64,000 nucleotides of DNA, from assembly GCF_026341125.1 (NCBI RefSeq), contig NZ_JAPEOR010000001.1:3720001-3784000 (forward strand). Reading direction: 5' to 3'. Source of the DNA: Streptomyces sp. NBC_01142 (GTDB lineage Bacteria; Actinomycetota; Actinomycetes; Streptomycetales; Streptomycetaceae). This document shows positions 8,575 through 17,784 of the stretch, in pieces (position 1 is the first letter of the stretch; each line of letters starts with the position of its first letter). The notes beneath the pieces were generated by a model. It was not told the origin of the DNA, did not search any database, and saw nothing but the letters and a program-made list of their open reading frames with translations. Made by a program: the position numbers and the translations under genes.

Positions 8575-8586
8575 CCTCCGGTGCGG

Positions 8587-9570
8587 TCACCCGTTGAGGG
8601 ACTGCATCAGCTCGGGCGCGTAGCGGTCGCCCGCGGCGACACCTCGCGGCGCCACGGCCTCGATGGCCGCGAGATCCTCGTCGGTGAACGTCACGTCCGG
8701 GGCAGCGGCGTTCTCCTCCAGGTAGTGGCGGCGCTTGGTGCCGGGGATCGGAACGGCTCCCTGTCGCAGTACCCAGGCCAGTGCCAGCTGGGAGGGGGTG
8801 ACCGACTTCTCCTGAGCCAGACGCCGGACCTCGCCGACGACGGCGAGGTTGCGGGCGAAGTTGTCACCCTGGAAGCGTGGGTCGGTACGGCGGAAGTCGT
8901 CGGCGGTGAAGTCGTCGGGCGTGGTGATGGCGCCGGACAGGAAGCCGCGGCCGAGGGGTGAGTACGCGACAAGGCCGATGCCGAGTTCGTCCAGGGTGGC
9001 CTTCACATCGTCACCTTCGATGCCCCGCTCGAAGAGCGAGTACTCGGTCTGCACCGCGGTCAGCGGATGGACGCCGTGCGCGCGCCGGATGGTCGCGGCC
9101 GCCGCTTCGCTGATACCGAGATAGCGGACCTTGCCGGCCGTGACGAGTTCCGCCATGGCCCCGATGCTCTCCTCGATGGGCACGTCCGGGTCGACGCGGT
9201 GCAGGTAGTACAGGTCGATGTAGTCGGTTCCCAGGTGACGCAGGGACCGGTCGGCGGCCCGGTGGATGTACTCGCGCCGCCCGTTGTGGCCGATCATGGA
9301 ACCGTCGTCGGTGAACTCGATTCCGGTCTTGGTGGCGATCACAGCCTTCTCGCGGCGGCCGGAGAGCGCCTTTCCGATCAGCTGCTCGTTGACGAACGGG
9401 CCGTATCCCTCAGCCGTGTCCAGCAGGGTGATGCCGAGTTCCAGCGCGCGGTCGATCGTGGCCAGCGACTCGGTCTCGTCGGTCGCGCCGTAGAAGGCGC
9501 TCATCCCCATGCAGCCGAGGCCTTCGGCTCCGACGACCAGACCCTGCGACCCGAGTTCCCGCTGTTCCAT
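8587..9570 (-). CDS. Aldo/keto reductase
   Basis: An NADPH-dependent aldo/keto reductase of 327 residues, close to the YajO/AKR13-like group. The catalytic tetrad is intact: Asp51 (DTAEGYGP), Tyr56, Lys81 (ATKTG) and His124 (YYLHRVDPD). The cofactor-binding end has [17 protein letters not shown]. The reading frame continues far upstream without stop, but GAGGAGAG 4 nt before the ATG at 9570 sets the start. It is divergent from a TetR gene with two palindromes between them, so it is probably induced by the TetR ligand, perhaps a reactive carbonyl compound. Confidence 0.9.
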   Translation of the reverse strand: MEQRELGSQGLVVGAEGLGCMGMSAFYGATDETESLATIDRALELGITLLDTAEGYGPFVNEQLIGKALSGRREKAVIATKTGIEFTDDGSMIGHNGRREYIHRAADRSLRHLGTDYIDLYYLHRVDPDVPIEESIGAMAELVTAGKVRYLGISEAAAATIRRAHGVHPLTAVQTEYSLFERGIEGDDVKATLDELGIGLVAYSPLGRGFLSGAITTPDDFTADDFRRTDPRFQGDNFARNLAVVGEVRRLAQEKSVTPSQLALAWVLRQGAVPIPGTKRRHYLEENAAAPDVTFTDEDLAAIEAVAPRGVAAGDRYAPELMQSLNG

Positions 9571-9597
9571 GACTCTCTCCTCAGTGCGTAAGTAAGT

Positions 9598-9613
9598 AAC
9601 TAACTCGTTAGTT
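9598..9613. promoter_or_regulatory. Palindrome upstream of aldo/keto reductase (TetR site 1)
   Basis: Perfect inverted repeat AACTAAC-TC-GTTAGTT about 28 bp upstream of the reductase start. The same AGTTA half-site recurs at 9645-9658. Confidence 0.6.
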
Positions 9614-9644
9614 CCACTCTGCACGGCGGATGCCGGGATGTCAA

Positions 9645-9658
9645 TAACTGGATAGTTA
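9645..9658. promoter_or_regulatory. Palindrome upstream of tetR gene (TetR site 2)
   Basis: Perfect inverted repeat TAACT-GGAT-AGTTA, 17 bp before the TetR start codon, sharing the AACT half-site with the first palindrome. The position suggests autoregulation. Confidence 0.55.
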
Positions 9659-9675
9659 CTCTGTAGGCTGCCGAC

Positions 9676-10296
9676 ATGGCACGGGACTCCAGCGCGACCA
9701 AGGCACGTCTGCTCGACGCGGCATTCAACGAGTTCGCCGCGTACGGCATCGCCGGGGCCAGGGTCGACCGCATCGCCGAGGCCGCAGGCGCGAACAAGCG
9801 GCTCATCTACGTCTACTTCGGCAACAAGGAACAGCTCTTCGACGTGGTCCTGCAGCAGGCCCTGGAACTCGGCGCGGAGTCGGTGCCGTTCGAGGCCACG
9901 GATCTTCCCGGATACGCGGGGGCCATCTTCGACCACCTGGTGGCGCAGCCCGCGCTGATGCGGCTCGTCACCTGGAAGCAGCTGGAGCGGCCCGGCGCCA
10001 CGGCCACCACGGCCGAGGCATATCGCGGCAAGATCGCCACGGTGGCCGCCGCTCAGCGGGAGGGCCGCATCGGCCCGGGCTTCGAGCCCGCCGATGTTCT
10101 GACCCTCGTCCTGGCCCTGGCCCAGGCCTGGTTCGCCGCCCCCGGCGGCCCGGCCACCGATGTCGACGGCACCCCCTGGGGGGACGAGCGCAGGGCGCGA
10201 CACCGCACCGCCGTCGTGGAGGCCGTGGCCCGCATCATCGCACCGGGCAATGACGGGGAGCCGGCACCCGAGGCGGCAGCCCGGCGGAGCCCCTGA
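9676..10296 (+). CDS. TetR/AcrR-family regulator
   Basis: A 206-residue TetR-type repressor. The N-terminal DNA-binding domain is clear: [40 protein letters not shown] and [11 protein letters not shown]. The C-terminal ligand domain is of the TetR_C type, with [16 protein letters not shown] and [15 protein letters not shown]. It is divergent from the aldo/keto reductase and flanked by two operator-like palindromes, so it very likely controls that gene and itself. Confidence 0.9.
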   Translation: MARDSSATKARLLDAAFNEFAAYGIAGARVDRIAEAAGANKRLIYVYFGNKEQLFDVVLQQALELGAESVPFEATDLPGYAGAIFDHLVAQPALMRLVTWKQLERPGATATTAEAYRGKIATVAAAQREGRIGPGFEPADVLTLVLALAQAWFAAPGGPATDVDGTPWGDERRARHRTAVVEAVARIIAPGNDGEPAPEAAARRSP

Positions 10297-11152
10297 CGCG
10301 CTCGGGGTCCGGATCACCCCGCTCGCCCCTCACGCCGGAACCTCTCTCAGAGCTCCGCCCCTCCCGCAGCGGCCGCCGCCCGACGGGACCCCGCAGGAGC
10401 GGGGAGCAGGCGGACGCCTATGAGCCGGCGCAGAGGGGCGGACCACTTCGGCGTGCGGCTGCCGGAAGGCGGGCTGGTGACGACGTGGGGTCGGCCGCGG
10501 CTTGGCCGCTGATGACCGCCGCCGCCCTTACTCTGCTCATGTGGTGGGGCGACATCGGGCATGGACGAGCTGAGCACCGGCGCCGGGGCCTATTGCCGGT
10601 CGCCGCGACCGTGGCCTACCTCGCCTTCCAGGCGGCACGCTCGATCCGGTCGGATCAGCAAGCGATCGCCAAGAGCGCCCACGAGCTCTCTTCCGCCGCC
10701 GTCCGGTCAGGCAGCCAGTCCGAGCTGTACCGCGCGGCGCACAACTTCGGCACCACCTTGCTGTCGGCATACAGCCCTAACACCTGAGGCCTTCCGCCGC
10801 GCGGTAGTCGGGCTCGCCCGCCAGGTCTGCCGAGAAGCGGAAGCCGACGGCTTGAAGCCCACGACCTTGCAGCTCGTCCAGAAGTCGCCTGCGTGGAGGC
10901 GTAGGCCGGTCGACGCCGAGGCCGCCCTGACCGCGCCCGTCCTCCACTGTCCCGCGACGACATCCCCGGCAGGCGTGCCCGCGGCAGCGGTGCCTGGCTG
11001 CAGACGGTCGCCGACCGCCTCATGAACGGCGTTGAGACCCGTACGACTTCGACGAGCGCCTGGAGGCCGACAACCTCAGCGGCACCGCCTCCCAGGTCCG
11101 TGACGCCTTGCGATGGCTGTAACCGGCATCGCCTGGAGAGAGGGGAGATCCC
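10297..11152. other. Degraded region, no intact gene
   Basis: Protein-like fragments occur in different plus-strand frames: AARSIRSDQQAIAKSAHELS near 10620-10700, LTPEAFRRAVVGLARQVCRE near 10780-10840, and DERLEADNLSGTASQVRDAL ending in a stop near 11120. They may be pieces of one or more decayed accessory genes. None has a full frame I can defend. Confidence 0.4.
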
Positions 11153-11488
11153 ATGGCGCATCGTCTGACCCGCAAGCGACTGGCCGCCCTGCGTGCCGCT
11201 GCCGCGCACCCGATGGGCAACATCAGCCGCCGTATTGAGCACCGCGTCCTGCGGCCGTCCGTCAAGCCATGCCCATACCGGCGCCGCTTAGCGGTGGCCG
11301 CCGGGGACTTCCCCCGTGCAGGTGACCGGCGGGGGGCGCGTGAGGTAGCCGGGGAGGAGCGCGGACGGCCCGCTTCCCGTCCCTCTTCGCGGGGCCGGCC
11401 CCTTGACATCACAGCGCCTGTTGTGGCTGGTCAGGGCGGTGAAAGGGCCTTTTTGACCCTCGGTCATAGTGGTCGCCATGGACTATGA
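11153..11488 (+). CDS. Short hypothetical ORF, probably truncated
   Basis: An ATG at 11153 follows a strong Shine-Dalgarno (GAGAGAGGGGAG). The first 38 or so residues look genuine: AHRLTRKRLAALRAAAAHPM then GNISRRIEHRVLRPSVK, basic and helical. The remainder is low-complexity Arg/Gly/Ala and overlaps the start of the flavin monooxygenase, so the original C-terminus has probably been lost. The family is not recognised. Confidence 0.25.
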   Translation: MAHRLTRKRLAALRAAAAHPMGNISRRIEHRVLRPSVKPCPYRRRLAVAAGDFPRAGDRRGAREVAGEERGRPASRPSSRGRPLDITAPVVAGQGGERAFLTLGHSGRHGL

Positions 11489-13046
11489 CGTAGTGGTGGC
11501 CGGAGGCGGCCCGGTCGGACTGATGCTGGCCTGCGAGCTCCGGCTCGGAGGCGCGCGGGTGGCCGTCCTGGAGCGCCTCACCGAAGTGGACCCGACGATC
11601 AAGGGCGGGGCGATCACCACGCCCAGCGCCGAGGCGCTCTACCGCCGGGGCATGCTGCCCGCGCTGGCCGAGGTGCAGCGGCAGGCGATGGACCGCTTCC
11701 AGGCGTTCATGCGCGAGCGGAACGGCGGGGACGGGGGCGAGGCTGCAGGCCAAGGGCTCGGGTTCGTCGGGCACTTCGCCGGGATCATGCTGCGCGCCGA
11801 CCTGGTCGACCGTACGGAGCCGGGCTTCGGCGACGCCGGACCCGCCGCCGAGATCGGTCTCGTGGCGCAGCAGGACATCGAGCGGCTGCTCGGCGGGCGG
11901 GCACGCGAGCTCGGCGTCGACGTGTGCCGGGGAGTGGAGCTGACCGGCTTCGACGCGGACGACGGGGCCGTCACCGTGCGGACGAGCGGCGGGGCGATAC
12001 GCGCCGGCTGGCTCGTGGGCTGCGACGGCGGCCGCAGCACGGTCCGCAAGCTCGCGGGGTTCGAATTTCCCGGTACGGACCCGGAGATCACCTGTCACCA
12101 GGCGGTCGTGGAGATGACCGGCGCCGAGGACCTGAAGGTCGGCTGGGCCGCCACGGACACCGGGGTGTTCGCCCACGGGCCGATGCCGGGCCGCGTCGTC
12201 ACCGTGGAGTTCGACGGCCCGCCGGCCGACCGGGACGCTCCGGTCACCACCGAGGACCTCCAGGCGCGGCTGCGCCGCGTATCCGGCGTGGACGTCACGA
12301 TCACCGGGGTGCGGACCGCGACCCGCTTCACCGACCATGCCCGTCAGGTCACCGAGTACCGCAAGGGCCGGGTGCTGCTGGCGGGCGACGCGGCGCACGT
12401 GCACTCCGCGTTCGGGAGTCAGGGGCTGAGCCTGGGTATCGGGGACGCGATGAACCTCGGCTGGAAGCTCGCCGCGGTGATCGGCGGCCGGGCGCCGGAA
12501 GGGCTGCTGGACACGTACACCTCCGAGCGGCACCCGGTCGGCGCGTGGGTCCTGGACTGGACCCGGTCCCAGGTTGCGGCCATGCGCCCGGACCCGCAGT
12601 CGCGGGCCCTGCGCGAGATCCTCACCGATCTGGCGGAGACGGTCACGGGCACCACGTACCTCACCGCGCGGCTCAACGGTGCCGGGGTGCGGTACGAGCT
12701 GACGGGCGAGCACCCGCTGACCGGCCGCAGCGCCCCGGACCTCGAACTCACCGACGGCGGCCGCCTCGCGGACCACCTCCACGGCGGCCGGGCGCTCCTG
12801 CTCGACCTCACCGACGCCCCGGAGCTCCGGGCTCTCGCCGCGGGGTATGCCGGCCGCGTCGACACCCTGACGGCTGGCTGCCCGTCCCGCCCGGAACTGG
12901 CGGCGGTCCTCGTCCGTCCGGACGGCTTCACGGCCTGGGCGGCCGACGCGGGGGCGCAGGCGCAGGCGCCGACGTCGACGGCCGGGCTGGCGGAGGCGCT
13001 GGAGGAGTGGTTCGGAGTGCCGGAGGGCGCGGTGGCGCCGGGCTGA
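11478..13046 (+). CDS. FAD-dependent aromatic monooxygenase (class A, PheA/TfdB-RdmE/Rox-like)
   Basis: A 522-residue flavoprotein hydroxylase. The dinucleotide-binding GGGPVG is at residues 9-14, the NADPH/FAD DG motif GCDGGRSTVR at 181-190, and the FAD ribityl motif GDAAHVHSAFGSQG at about 303-316, followed by IGDAMNLGWKL. The C-terminal thioredoxin-like domain typical of polyketide hydroxylases and rifampicin monooxygenases follows (PDLELTDGGRLADHL, then GRALLLDL). It hydroxylates aromatic polyketides, phenols or antibiotics. No polyketide genes are near, so detoxification of an exogenous aromatic compound is the better guess. ATG 11478 matches the family N-terminus; a GTG 9 nt upstream is less likely. 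Confidence 0.9.
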   Translation: MDYDVVVAGGGPVGLMLACELRLGGARVAVLERLTEVDPTIKGGAITTPSAEALYRRGMLPALAEVQRQAMDRFQAFMRERNGGDGGEAAGQGLGFVGHFAGIMLRADLVDRTEPGFGDAGPAAEIGLVAQQDIERLLGGRARELGVDVCRGVELTGFDADDGAVTVRTSGGAIRAGWLVGCDGGRSTVRKLAGFEFPGTDPEITCHQAVVEMTGAEDLKVGWAATDTGVFAHGPMPGRVVTVEFDGPPADRDAPVTTEDLQARLRRVSGVDVTITGVRTATRFTDHARQVTEYRKGRVLLAGDAAHVHSAFGSQGLSLGIGDAMNLGWKLAAVIGGRAPEGLLDTYTSERHPVGAWVLDWTRSQVAAMRPDPQSRALREILTDLAETVTGTTYLTARLNGAGVRYELTGEHPLTGRSAPDLELTDGGRLADHLHGGRALLLDLTDAPELRALAAGYAGRVDTLTAGCPSRPELAAVLVRPDGFTAWAADAGAQAQAPTSTAGLAEALEEWFGVPEGAVAPG

Positions 13047-13094
13047 TCCGCCGCTCCGGGCGGGGGCGTGAACTGTGCCCCCTGCCCGCTGTGT

Positions 13095-13300
13095 TCGTGG
13101 TCTTCCACGATGGCCCGGGAATCCGGCCGCCGGGCATCGTGGGAGCCTCGTCGGGCAGCACCGGCAAGGCACCCGCGCCGGCCGGGGTGCGAGTGTGGAC
13201 CGGCGCCGCCGATCGTCTTGCCCCGCTTGCGGGCGGAGTCGTGGCCTTCGAGGGCGCTGTCGCGGACGTACTCGTGTTTCATCGTCCCCCGGCGAATAGC
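13095..13300 (-). pseudogene. Serine-recombinase (resolvase) C-terminal fragment
   Basis: The minus-strand translation contains RDSALEGHDSARKRGKTIGG, matching the linker and start of the DNA-binding tail of Pin/resolvase-type serine recombinases. The following hinge (RPDSRAIVEDHEH) is scrambled and the catalytic domain is absent. It is a short remnant of a mobile element. Nothing convincing is seen in 13301-13703. Confidence 0.35.
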
Positions 13301-13703
13301 GCAAGCTCGGAGCACTGCCTTTTCACCAGTGCACCCGCAACACCGCCGAGGCGGTCATCGGCGCAGTCACTGTGCGGAGTGGCACGCGATTACCGGGGCT
13401 GCGGCCGACAGGGTGAGCCGTCGGTGACGTGGTTCGACACGGACGAGAACACAGAACTCCCCCTGGCTGAGGACTTCAAAGCGTCCGTGGAGCGGCTCAC
13501 CTGTGCTGGGAATCTCGGTGCCGACAGCCCGAACGAGACTTCCACCACACCGGGCTGGGGCGGGGGAGTCCAGCAGCATCGATCCCGGATGCGGGCGCAA
13601 AGGACATCGAGGCGGCGGCGAGCGACGGCTAGCACTGCCTGCTTGTGGCACCTGCCCTCGGCTCGCTTGCGGTCGTTAGGGCGTGTATCGGAAGTGGATC
13701 TCA

Positions 13704-14177
13704 TCAGGTGTCGAGTGGAAGTTCCAGCAGTTCCTCTGGGGGCTGGAAGCCGAAGCGCTGATAGAGCGGGGTGCTGCGCTCTGACGGCCAGACGATCAAG
13801 CCTTCGAGGCCAGCACTGCGTGAATGCTGCTTCAGCGCCTCAAGGAGCGCCGAGCCAGCTCCTTTGTTCCGTTGTGACGGCAGGACGAAGAAGTTCGTGA
13901 CATAGCCGACAGGGTTGTTGTCCTCGTAGGGCTCCGGCATCCGCTCCACCAGACAGAGGAAGACATGACCGCAGATTTCGTCTTCGGTCTCCGCGACCCA
14001 GGCCAACCAGTGGCCATCCCTGAGCCGGTCGCGGATCCAGTGCTTTGCCTCTTCCAGGGGCCGCACCGGAGCCGGTGGCCGCCCTTCGTGGTCCTCTTGC
14101 TTGAACGCCCAGCGCATTTCGGCCAGGCGGCCCGCATCGGCGGGTCGGGCCGGGCGCACGGTGAAGTCTTTGGTCAT
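13704..14177 (-). CDS. GNAT-family N-acetyltransferase
   Basis: A 157-residue acetyltransferase. It opens with FTVRPARPADAGRLAEMRWA, has the WLAWVAETEDEICGHVFLCL beta-4 region, the acetyl-CoA motif A NFFVLPSQRNKGAGSALLEA, and the motif B end (VWPSERSTPLYQRFGFQPP). It acetylates an amine on an unknown small molecule or protein. I start at the ATG encoding MTKDFTVRP (14177) because the upstream in-frame extension is not family-like. It ends near the edge of an IS remnant. Confidence 0.85.
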   Translation of the reverse strand: MTKDFTVRPARPADAGRLAEMRWAFKQEDHEGRPPAPVRPLEEAKHWIRDRLRDGHWLAWVAETEDEICGHVFLCLVERMPEPYEDNNPVGYVTNFFVLPSQRNKGAGSALLEALKQHSRSAGLEGLIVWPSERSTPLYQRFGFQPPEELLELPLDT

Positions 14178-14230
14178 GGGGCGAGTTTCTCGGTCGCACC
14201 GCGGTGGGGCGAATTCATTTTCCGTGCCGG

Positions 14231-14760
14231 TCACAGCCATTCGTTGATGGCCGCGATGAGGACGGTGGCTTCGTAGCGGACGGCGCTTGTCGAACTTCGG
14301 CGGGCGGCCGCCGCGGGCACCGAGCTTCTTGCGGTTGCGGGCGTGGTCAGCCTTGTCCGGGATGGTGCAGCGGATCCGGCGTCTGCGCAGGTAGGCATGG
14401 TTCTTGCGGGAGGCGTACGCCTTGTCGGCCCGTACCCGGTCGGGGCGGGTGCGGGGTCTGCCCGGTGCCAGACGACGTACCTGGATCTGCTCCAGTACGG
14501 GCTCAAACGCTGGGAGTCCCCACGCCGCCGGGCTGTGATCACGATCGACATCGGCTTCTGGCCCTGCTCGACGGCCAGGTGCAGCTTGGTGGTCAGGCCG
14601 CCGCGTGAGCGTCCGAGTCCGTTGTCGGCCGGCTCCGTGTCGACACTGTCGGGCGGCTCTACCTGCGCATCCCCGTTACCTTCTTCGTGGCCTCGCAATG
14701 AGGCTCCCGGCCTTCGGCCCCGGTATGACTTGCGCCCCCAGTCGACATGATCGAAAAGGT
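14231..14760 (-). pseudogene. IS5-family transposase remnant (C-terminal half)
   Basis: The minus strand encodes GGLTTKLHLAVEQGQKPMSI VITARRRGD (the family GGLTSKLHL...LAIVLTPG region), then after a frameshift near 14490 RADKAYASRKNHAYLRRRRIR and CTIPDKADHARNRKKLGARG, and finally YEATVLIAAINEWL, the canonical IS5 C-terminus. A segment before the end containing the last catalytic Glu is deleted. The N-terminal half is missing; its place is taken by the IS110 element just beyond 14800. Confidence 0.75.
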
Positions 14761-14799
14761 GGTGTCGCCGGGTGCCGGAGGCATTGGCAGACCGCTGAT

Positions 14800-14808
14800 T
14801 AGAGGCAC
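14800..14808 (+). repeat. IS110 left boundary direct repeat
   Basis: TAGAGGCAC, repeated exactly at 16115-16123; the flanking bases differ on both sides. Confidence 0.6.
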
Positions 14809-14902
14809 GAGCGCCCCTTGGGCAGTCTCTTCGTAACGTGGATGCCGGCACGCTGATGCCGCAGGTGAGGCCGGGGAGGACGCGAGCACGGGAGCGAAGG
14901 GC
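14809..14902 (+). ncRNA. Candidate bridge-RNA-encoding left end of the IS110 element
   Basis: IS110-type elements encode a structured guide (bridge) RNA in a non-coding end next to the recombinase gene, upstream of it in the IS110 group. This 94-nt stretch is the only sizeable non-coding part inside the inferred ends and shows hairpin potential (GCCCCTTGGGC near its start, then GATGCCGGCAC...GATGCCG). The assignment rests on element architecture, not on a verified fold. Confidence 0.35.
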
Positions 14903-16105
14903 ATGACGGACGAGACTGGCATCGACGTCTATCTGGGCCTGGACGTCGGCAAGGGCGATCACCACGCCACCGCCGTGAGCCGGGCGGGGAAGAAGGTGTT
15001 CGACAAGCCGCTGCCCAACAGTGAGCCGAAACTGCGGGAGCTGTTCGACAAGCTCCGGGCCAAGCACGGCACGGTGCTGGTGGTCGTCGACCAGCCGGCT
15101 TCCATCGGGGCCCTGCCGCTGGCGGTCGCGCGGGACACGGGCTGCCAGGTCGCCTACCTGCCCGGTCTCACAATGCGACGGATCGCCGATCTTTACCCCG
15201 GTGAGGCCAAGACCGATGCCCGCGACGCGTTCATCATCGCGGACGCCGCCAGAGCGATGCCCCACACCCTGAGGACCATCGATCCCGCCGACGAGACCGT
15301 CGCCGAACTCGCGATGATCGCCGGGTTCGACGACGATCTCGCGGGCGAGTCCACCCGGATCGCCAACCGGCTCCGCGGCCTCCTCACCCAGATCCACCCG
15401 TCGCTCGAACGGGTCCTGGGCCCGCGCATCCAGCACCCGGCCGTGCTCAGACTGCTCGACCAGTTCGGCTCACCCGCCCAGATCCGCAAAGCCGGACGCC
15501 GTCGCCTCGTGACCTTGATACGTCCCAAAGCGCCGCGGATGGCGGAGCGGCTGGTCGAGGACGTCTTCACCGCACTCGACGAACAGACCGTCGTCGTTCC
15601 GGGCACCGAGGCTGCCGCGCTGATCGTCCCCAGCCTTGCGAGTTCGCTCCAGTCCGTTCTTGACCAGCGCAAACTCCTCGCCGCGAGGATCGAGGAACTC
15701 CTGGAGGCCCACCCTCTTTCCCAGGTCCTGATCTCGATGCCCGGCATCGGGATCAGGACCGCGGCCCGCATCCTCGTCGACGTCGGAGACGGCAGCGGCT
15801 TCGCCACCGCCGGCCATCTCGCTGCCTACGCCGGCCTCGCTCCCGTGACCCGGAACTCCGGCTCCTCCATCCGCGGCGAACACCCCTCCCGGCGAGGCAA
15901 CAAACAGCTCAAGAGAGCCTTCTACCTCGCCGCGTTCGCCTCACTCTCCCAGCCCGAGTCACGCGCCTACTACGACCGCAAACGCAGGGAGGGGAAGCAC
16001 CACATCGCCGCCCTCATCGCGCTCGCCCGACGACGCATCGACGTCCTCTTCGCCATGCTCCGAGACGGCACCTTCTACCAACCACCCACAGCGGCTACGG
16101 CTTGA
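14903..16105 (+). CDS. IS110-family transposase (DEDD recombinase)
   Basis: A full-length 400-residue IS110 recombinase. The RuvC-like N-terminal domain starts with YLGLDVGKGDHHATAV (first Asp), continues with LVVVDQPAS and ends with KTDARDAFIIADAARAM. A coiled middle segment follows. The C-terminal Transposase_20 domain has SMPGIGIRTAARILVDVGD, AAYAGLAPVTRNSGSSIRGE, supplying the catalytic Ser region, and RRGNKQLKRAFYLAAF. No interruption is seen, so the element is probably active or recently so. Confidence 0.95.
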   Translation: MTDETGIDVYLGLDVGKGDHHATAVSRAGKKVFDKPLPNSEPKLRELFDKLRAKHGTVLVVVDQPASIGALPLAVARDTGCQVAYLPGLTMRRIADLYPGEAKTDARDAFIIADAARAMPHTLRTIDPADETVAELAMIAGFDDDLAGESTRIANRLRGLLTQIHPSLERVLGPRIQHPAVLRLLDQFGSPAQIRKAGRRRLVTLIRPKAPRMAERLVEDVFTALDEQTVVVPGTEAAALIVPSLASSLQSVLDQRKLLAARIEELLEAHPLSQVLISMPGIGIRTAARILVDVGDGSGFATAGHLAAYAGLAPVTRNSGSSIRGEHPSRRGNKQLKRAFYLAAFASLSQPESRAYYDRKRREGKHHIAALIALARRRIDVLFAMLRDGTFYQPPTAATA

Positions 16106-16114
16106 CGAAAACCA

Positions 16115-16123
16115 TAGAGGCAC
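16115..16123 (+). repeat. IS110 right boundary direct repeat
   Basis: Second exact copy of TAGAGGCAC, 10 nt after the transposase stop. Confidence 0.6.
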
Positions 16124-16342
16124 CTTATCCGGTGAGTGCTTCGGCTTCCATGGTCCCCCGGATTAGCCAACCGCACACCGCGTCCGTAGGGCCCGTCCGA
16201 CCAAGGCGTTCAATGCCTGCCCTTTCCAACGTGATCATTCGTCGTCAGCAGTTGCTGGGATCAGCGGCGCACCCGGCACGTCGCGGTCTGCCATAGAGGA
16301 TGTCTCACGTGGTGAGTGGCGGGTGCGGCATGATGTTGCGCT

Positions 16343-16732
16343 GTGGCTGTTGATCTGTCCCGTCGGCTTGTCCCGGACGGGTTGTGGGAGTTGGCGGCAC
16401 CGCTGTTGCCGAGGTTCACATCCCGTCCGCAGAGCGGCGGTACGAAGCCGGTGGACGAGCGGGCGGTGTTCGCGGCGGTGGTGTACGTGCTGACCAGCGG
16501 TTGCGCGGGGCGGCATCTTCCGCCGACTTTCGGCGTCTCCCCGGCCACAGTGCACCGCATTCGCGGAGTGTTGACCCGCGGACTGTCCGACGGCGGTTTG
16601 CCGCGACCGCATTGTTGGGCAGTGTTGCCGCGCGCAGCCCGTACATCTGATGTCCCGGTCATGTCGGCGGGCGGCAGTGGGCAGTTCTCGTGGGCGCGGC
16701 ATCGCGGTAGCGACGGGGGCGACATGGCGTAG
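16343..16732 (+). pseudogene. IS5-family transposase N-terminal remnant
   Basis: The first 70 or so residues match the IS5 DUF4096 N-terminal domain: DLSRRLVPDGLWELAAPLLP, then PVDERAVFAAVVYVLTSGCA and HLPPTFGVSPATVHR. The expected RRFxxWxxxGLW segment and all catalytic residues are missing; the rest of the frame is unrelated. One Trp of the usual CAWRHLPP is changed to Gly (CAGRHLPP). Bases 16124-16342 carry no gene. Confidence 0.75.
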
Positions 16733-17096
16733 GCACCGACGGGGGGAGGCGCATCGCATCTGTCGGATGGTCTGCGACGGTGTGCGGCGGGTAGTGCACG
16801 CGCTCATCGGCCCGCGGTGGTGGCCGCGACCATGCCGTTTCGGACCTGCCCGCGGGAGCCGAGGTACTGACGGGACACATAGGCCGTGGCGTGCCCGGAC
16901 CTACGGCCACCGGAGTCGTCCGGGAACAACGCCCCGCGTCGTGGGGCGCGGGTCGGAAACAGGAAGGCGCTGATTCATGGCTGTCCACCGGTCCGATGAA
17001 GGGCCGCACCCTCACCCTGCCTCAAGAAATCAAGACCCGGAACACCATCCACCGATCACGGCAAACCACCGCAGGTCGACCGGACGCGGTGGGCGT
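16733..17096. other. Non-coding or degraded spacer
   Basis: About 360 bases between the IS5 remnant and the PAP2 gene. No credible frame. A short GC hairpin (CGCCCC...GGGGCG near 16929-16947) is the only structure noticed. Confidence 0.3.
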
Positions 17097-17777
17097 GTGA
17101 CCGGCCGGCCGGCGCCCGCGGTGCTGCCCCCGTCGCTGCGCTCGTGGCTCGGGTTGATCGCGGCCCTCGCCGCGCTGGTGGTCGTCGTGCTCGGGGTCCT
17201 GTCCGCCGGCCACAGCGAGCCCGGCAGCGTGGACGTGTGGATCCAGCCGGCGGTGGACGGTGTGCGGTCGCCGTGGCGGAACATCGCTCTGGCCACGGAC
17301 TTCTGGGGGGAGCCCGCCGGAGCGGCGGCGCTGGTCGTGGCCGCCGTGACGGGCTGCCTGCTGCTGCGGCGTCCTCGCGCGGCGGTGCTCGTCGTTGCCG
17401 GCGCCGGCCTGACCGTGGGGACGACGACGCTGCTCAAGCCCCTGGTGGGACGCACCATCCACGGCGGGTACCTGTCCTACCCGAGCGGGCACACCGCCTT
17501 CTTCACCGCGCTCGCCCTCGTGGTGGCGCTGCTCGCGACCGGCCGGCTCAGCCTCGGCAGGACGGCGCGCACGTCAGTCGTGCTCGCCGCGGCGCTGGTT
17601 GCCGGCGCGGCCATGGGCTGGGCGCAGGTCGCCCTGGGCGCGCACTACCCGACCGACGTCCTCGGCGGCTGGTGCACCGCGCTGGCGGTGACACCGGCGA
17701 CCGCGTGGCTGGTCGACCGGATAGCCGACCGGCTGGTCGATCGGATGGCCGACGCCGGTCGGCGGGAGCGTCGCTGA
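17097..17777 (+). CDS. PAP2-superfamily membrane phosphatase
   Basis: A membrane phosphatase of about 226 residues with six predicted helices. The three PAP2 motifs are present: KPLVGRTIHGG (K...R), YPSGHTAFF (PSGH) and ALGAHYPTDVLGG (HxxxD). The usual KxxxxxxRP motif is shortened at its end. Such enzymes hydrolyse lipid phosphates, often undecaprenyl diphosphate. It converges tail to tail with the polysaccharide operon (7 nt between stops), which fits a role in recycling the polyprenyl carrier, although co-regulation is not shown. I use the GTG at 17097, which leaves a short polar N-terminus before the first helix; the frame is open from 16977. Confidence 0.85.
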   Translation: MTGRPAPAVLPPSLRSWLGLIAALAALVVVVLGVLSAGHSEPGSVDVWIQPAVDGVRSPWRNIALATDFWGEPAGAAALVVAAVTGCLLLRRPRAAVLVVAGAGLTVGTTTLLKPLVGRTIHGGYLSYPSGHTAFFTALALVVALLATGRLSLGRTARTSVVLAAALVAGAAMGWAQVALGAHYPTDVLGGWCTALAVTPATAWLVDRIADRLVDRMADAGRRERR

Positions 17778-17784
17778 CGTCACG

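Larger units (their letters stand above)
14800..16123 (+). mobile_element. Intact IS110-family insertion sequence
   Basis: The transposase gene is flanked by the 9-bp direct repeat TAGAGGCAC at 14800-14808 and 16115-16123. IS110 elements lack terminal inverted repeats and recombine at short core sequences, so these repeats mark the likely ends, giving about 1.32 kb. The element lies against an IS5 remnant. Confidence 0.75.

Noticed and set aside
8587..10317. A 576-residue reading frame that would extend the aldo/keto reductase through the TetR gene
   Set aside because: The extension is antisense to a clear TetR gene and lacks homology; a good ribosome site marks the reductase start at 9570.
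11409..13304. Long minus-strand open frame opposite the flavin monooxygenase
   Set aside because: It is the GC-rich shadow of a gene with all family motifs on the plus strand; its translation is low-complexity Arg/Gly/Pro.
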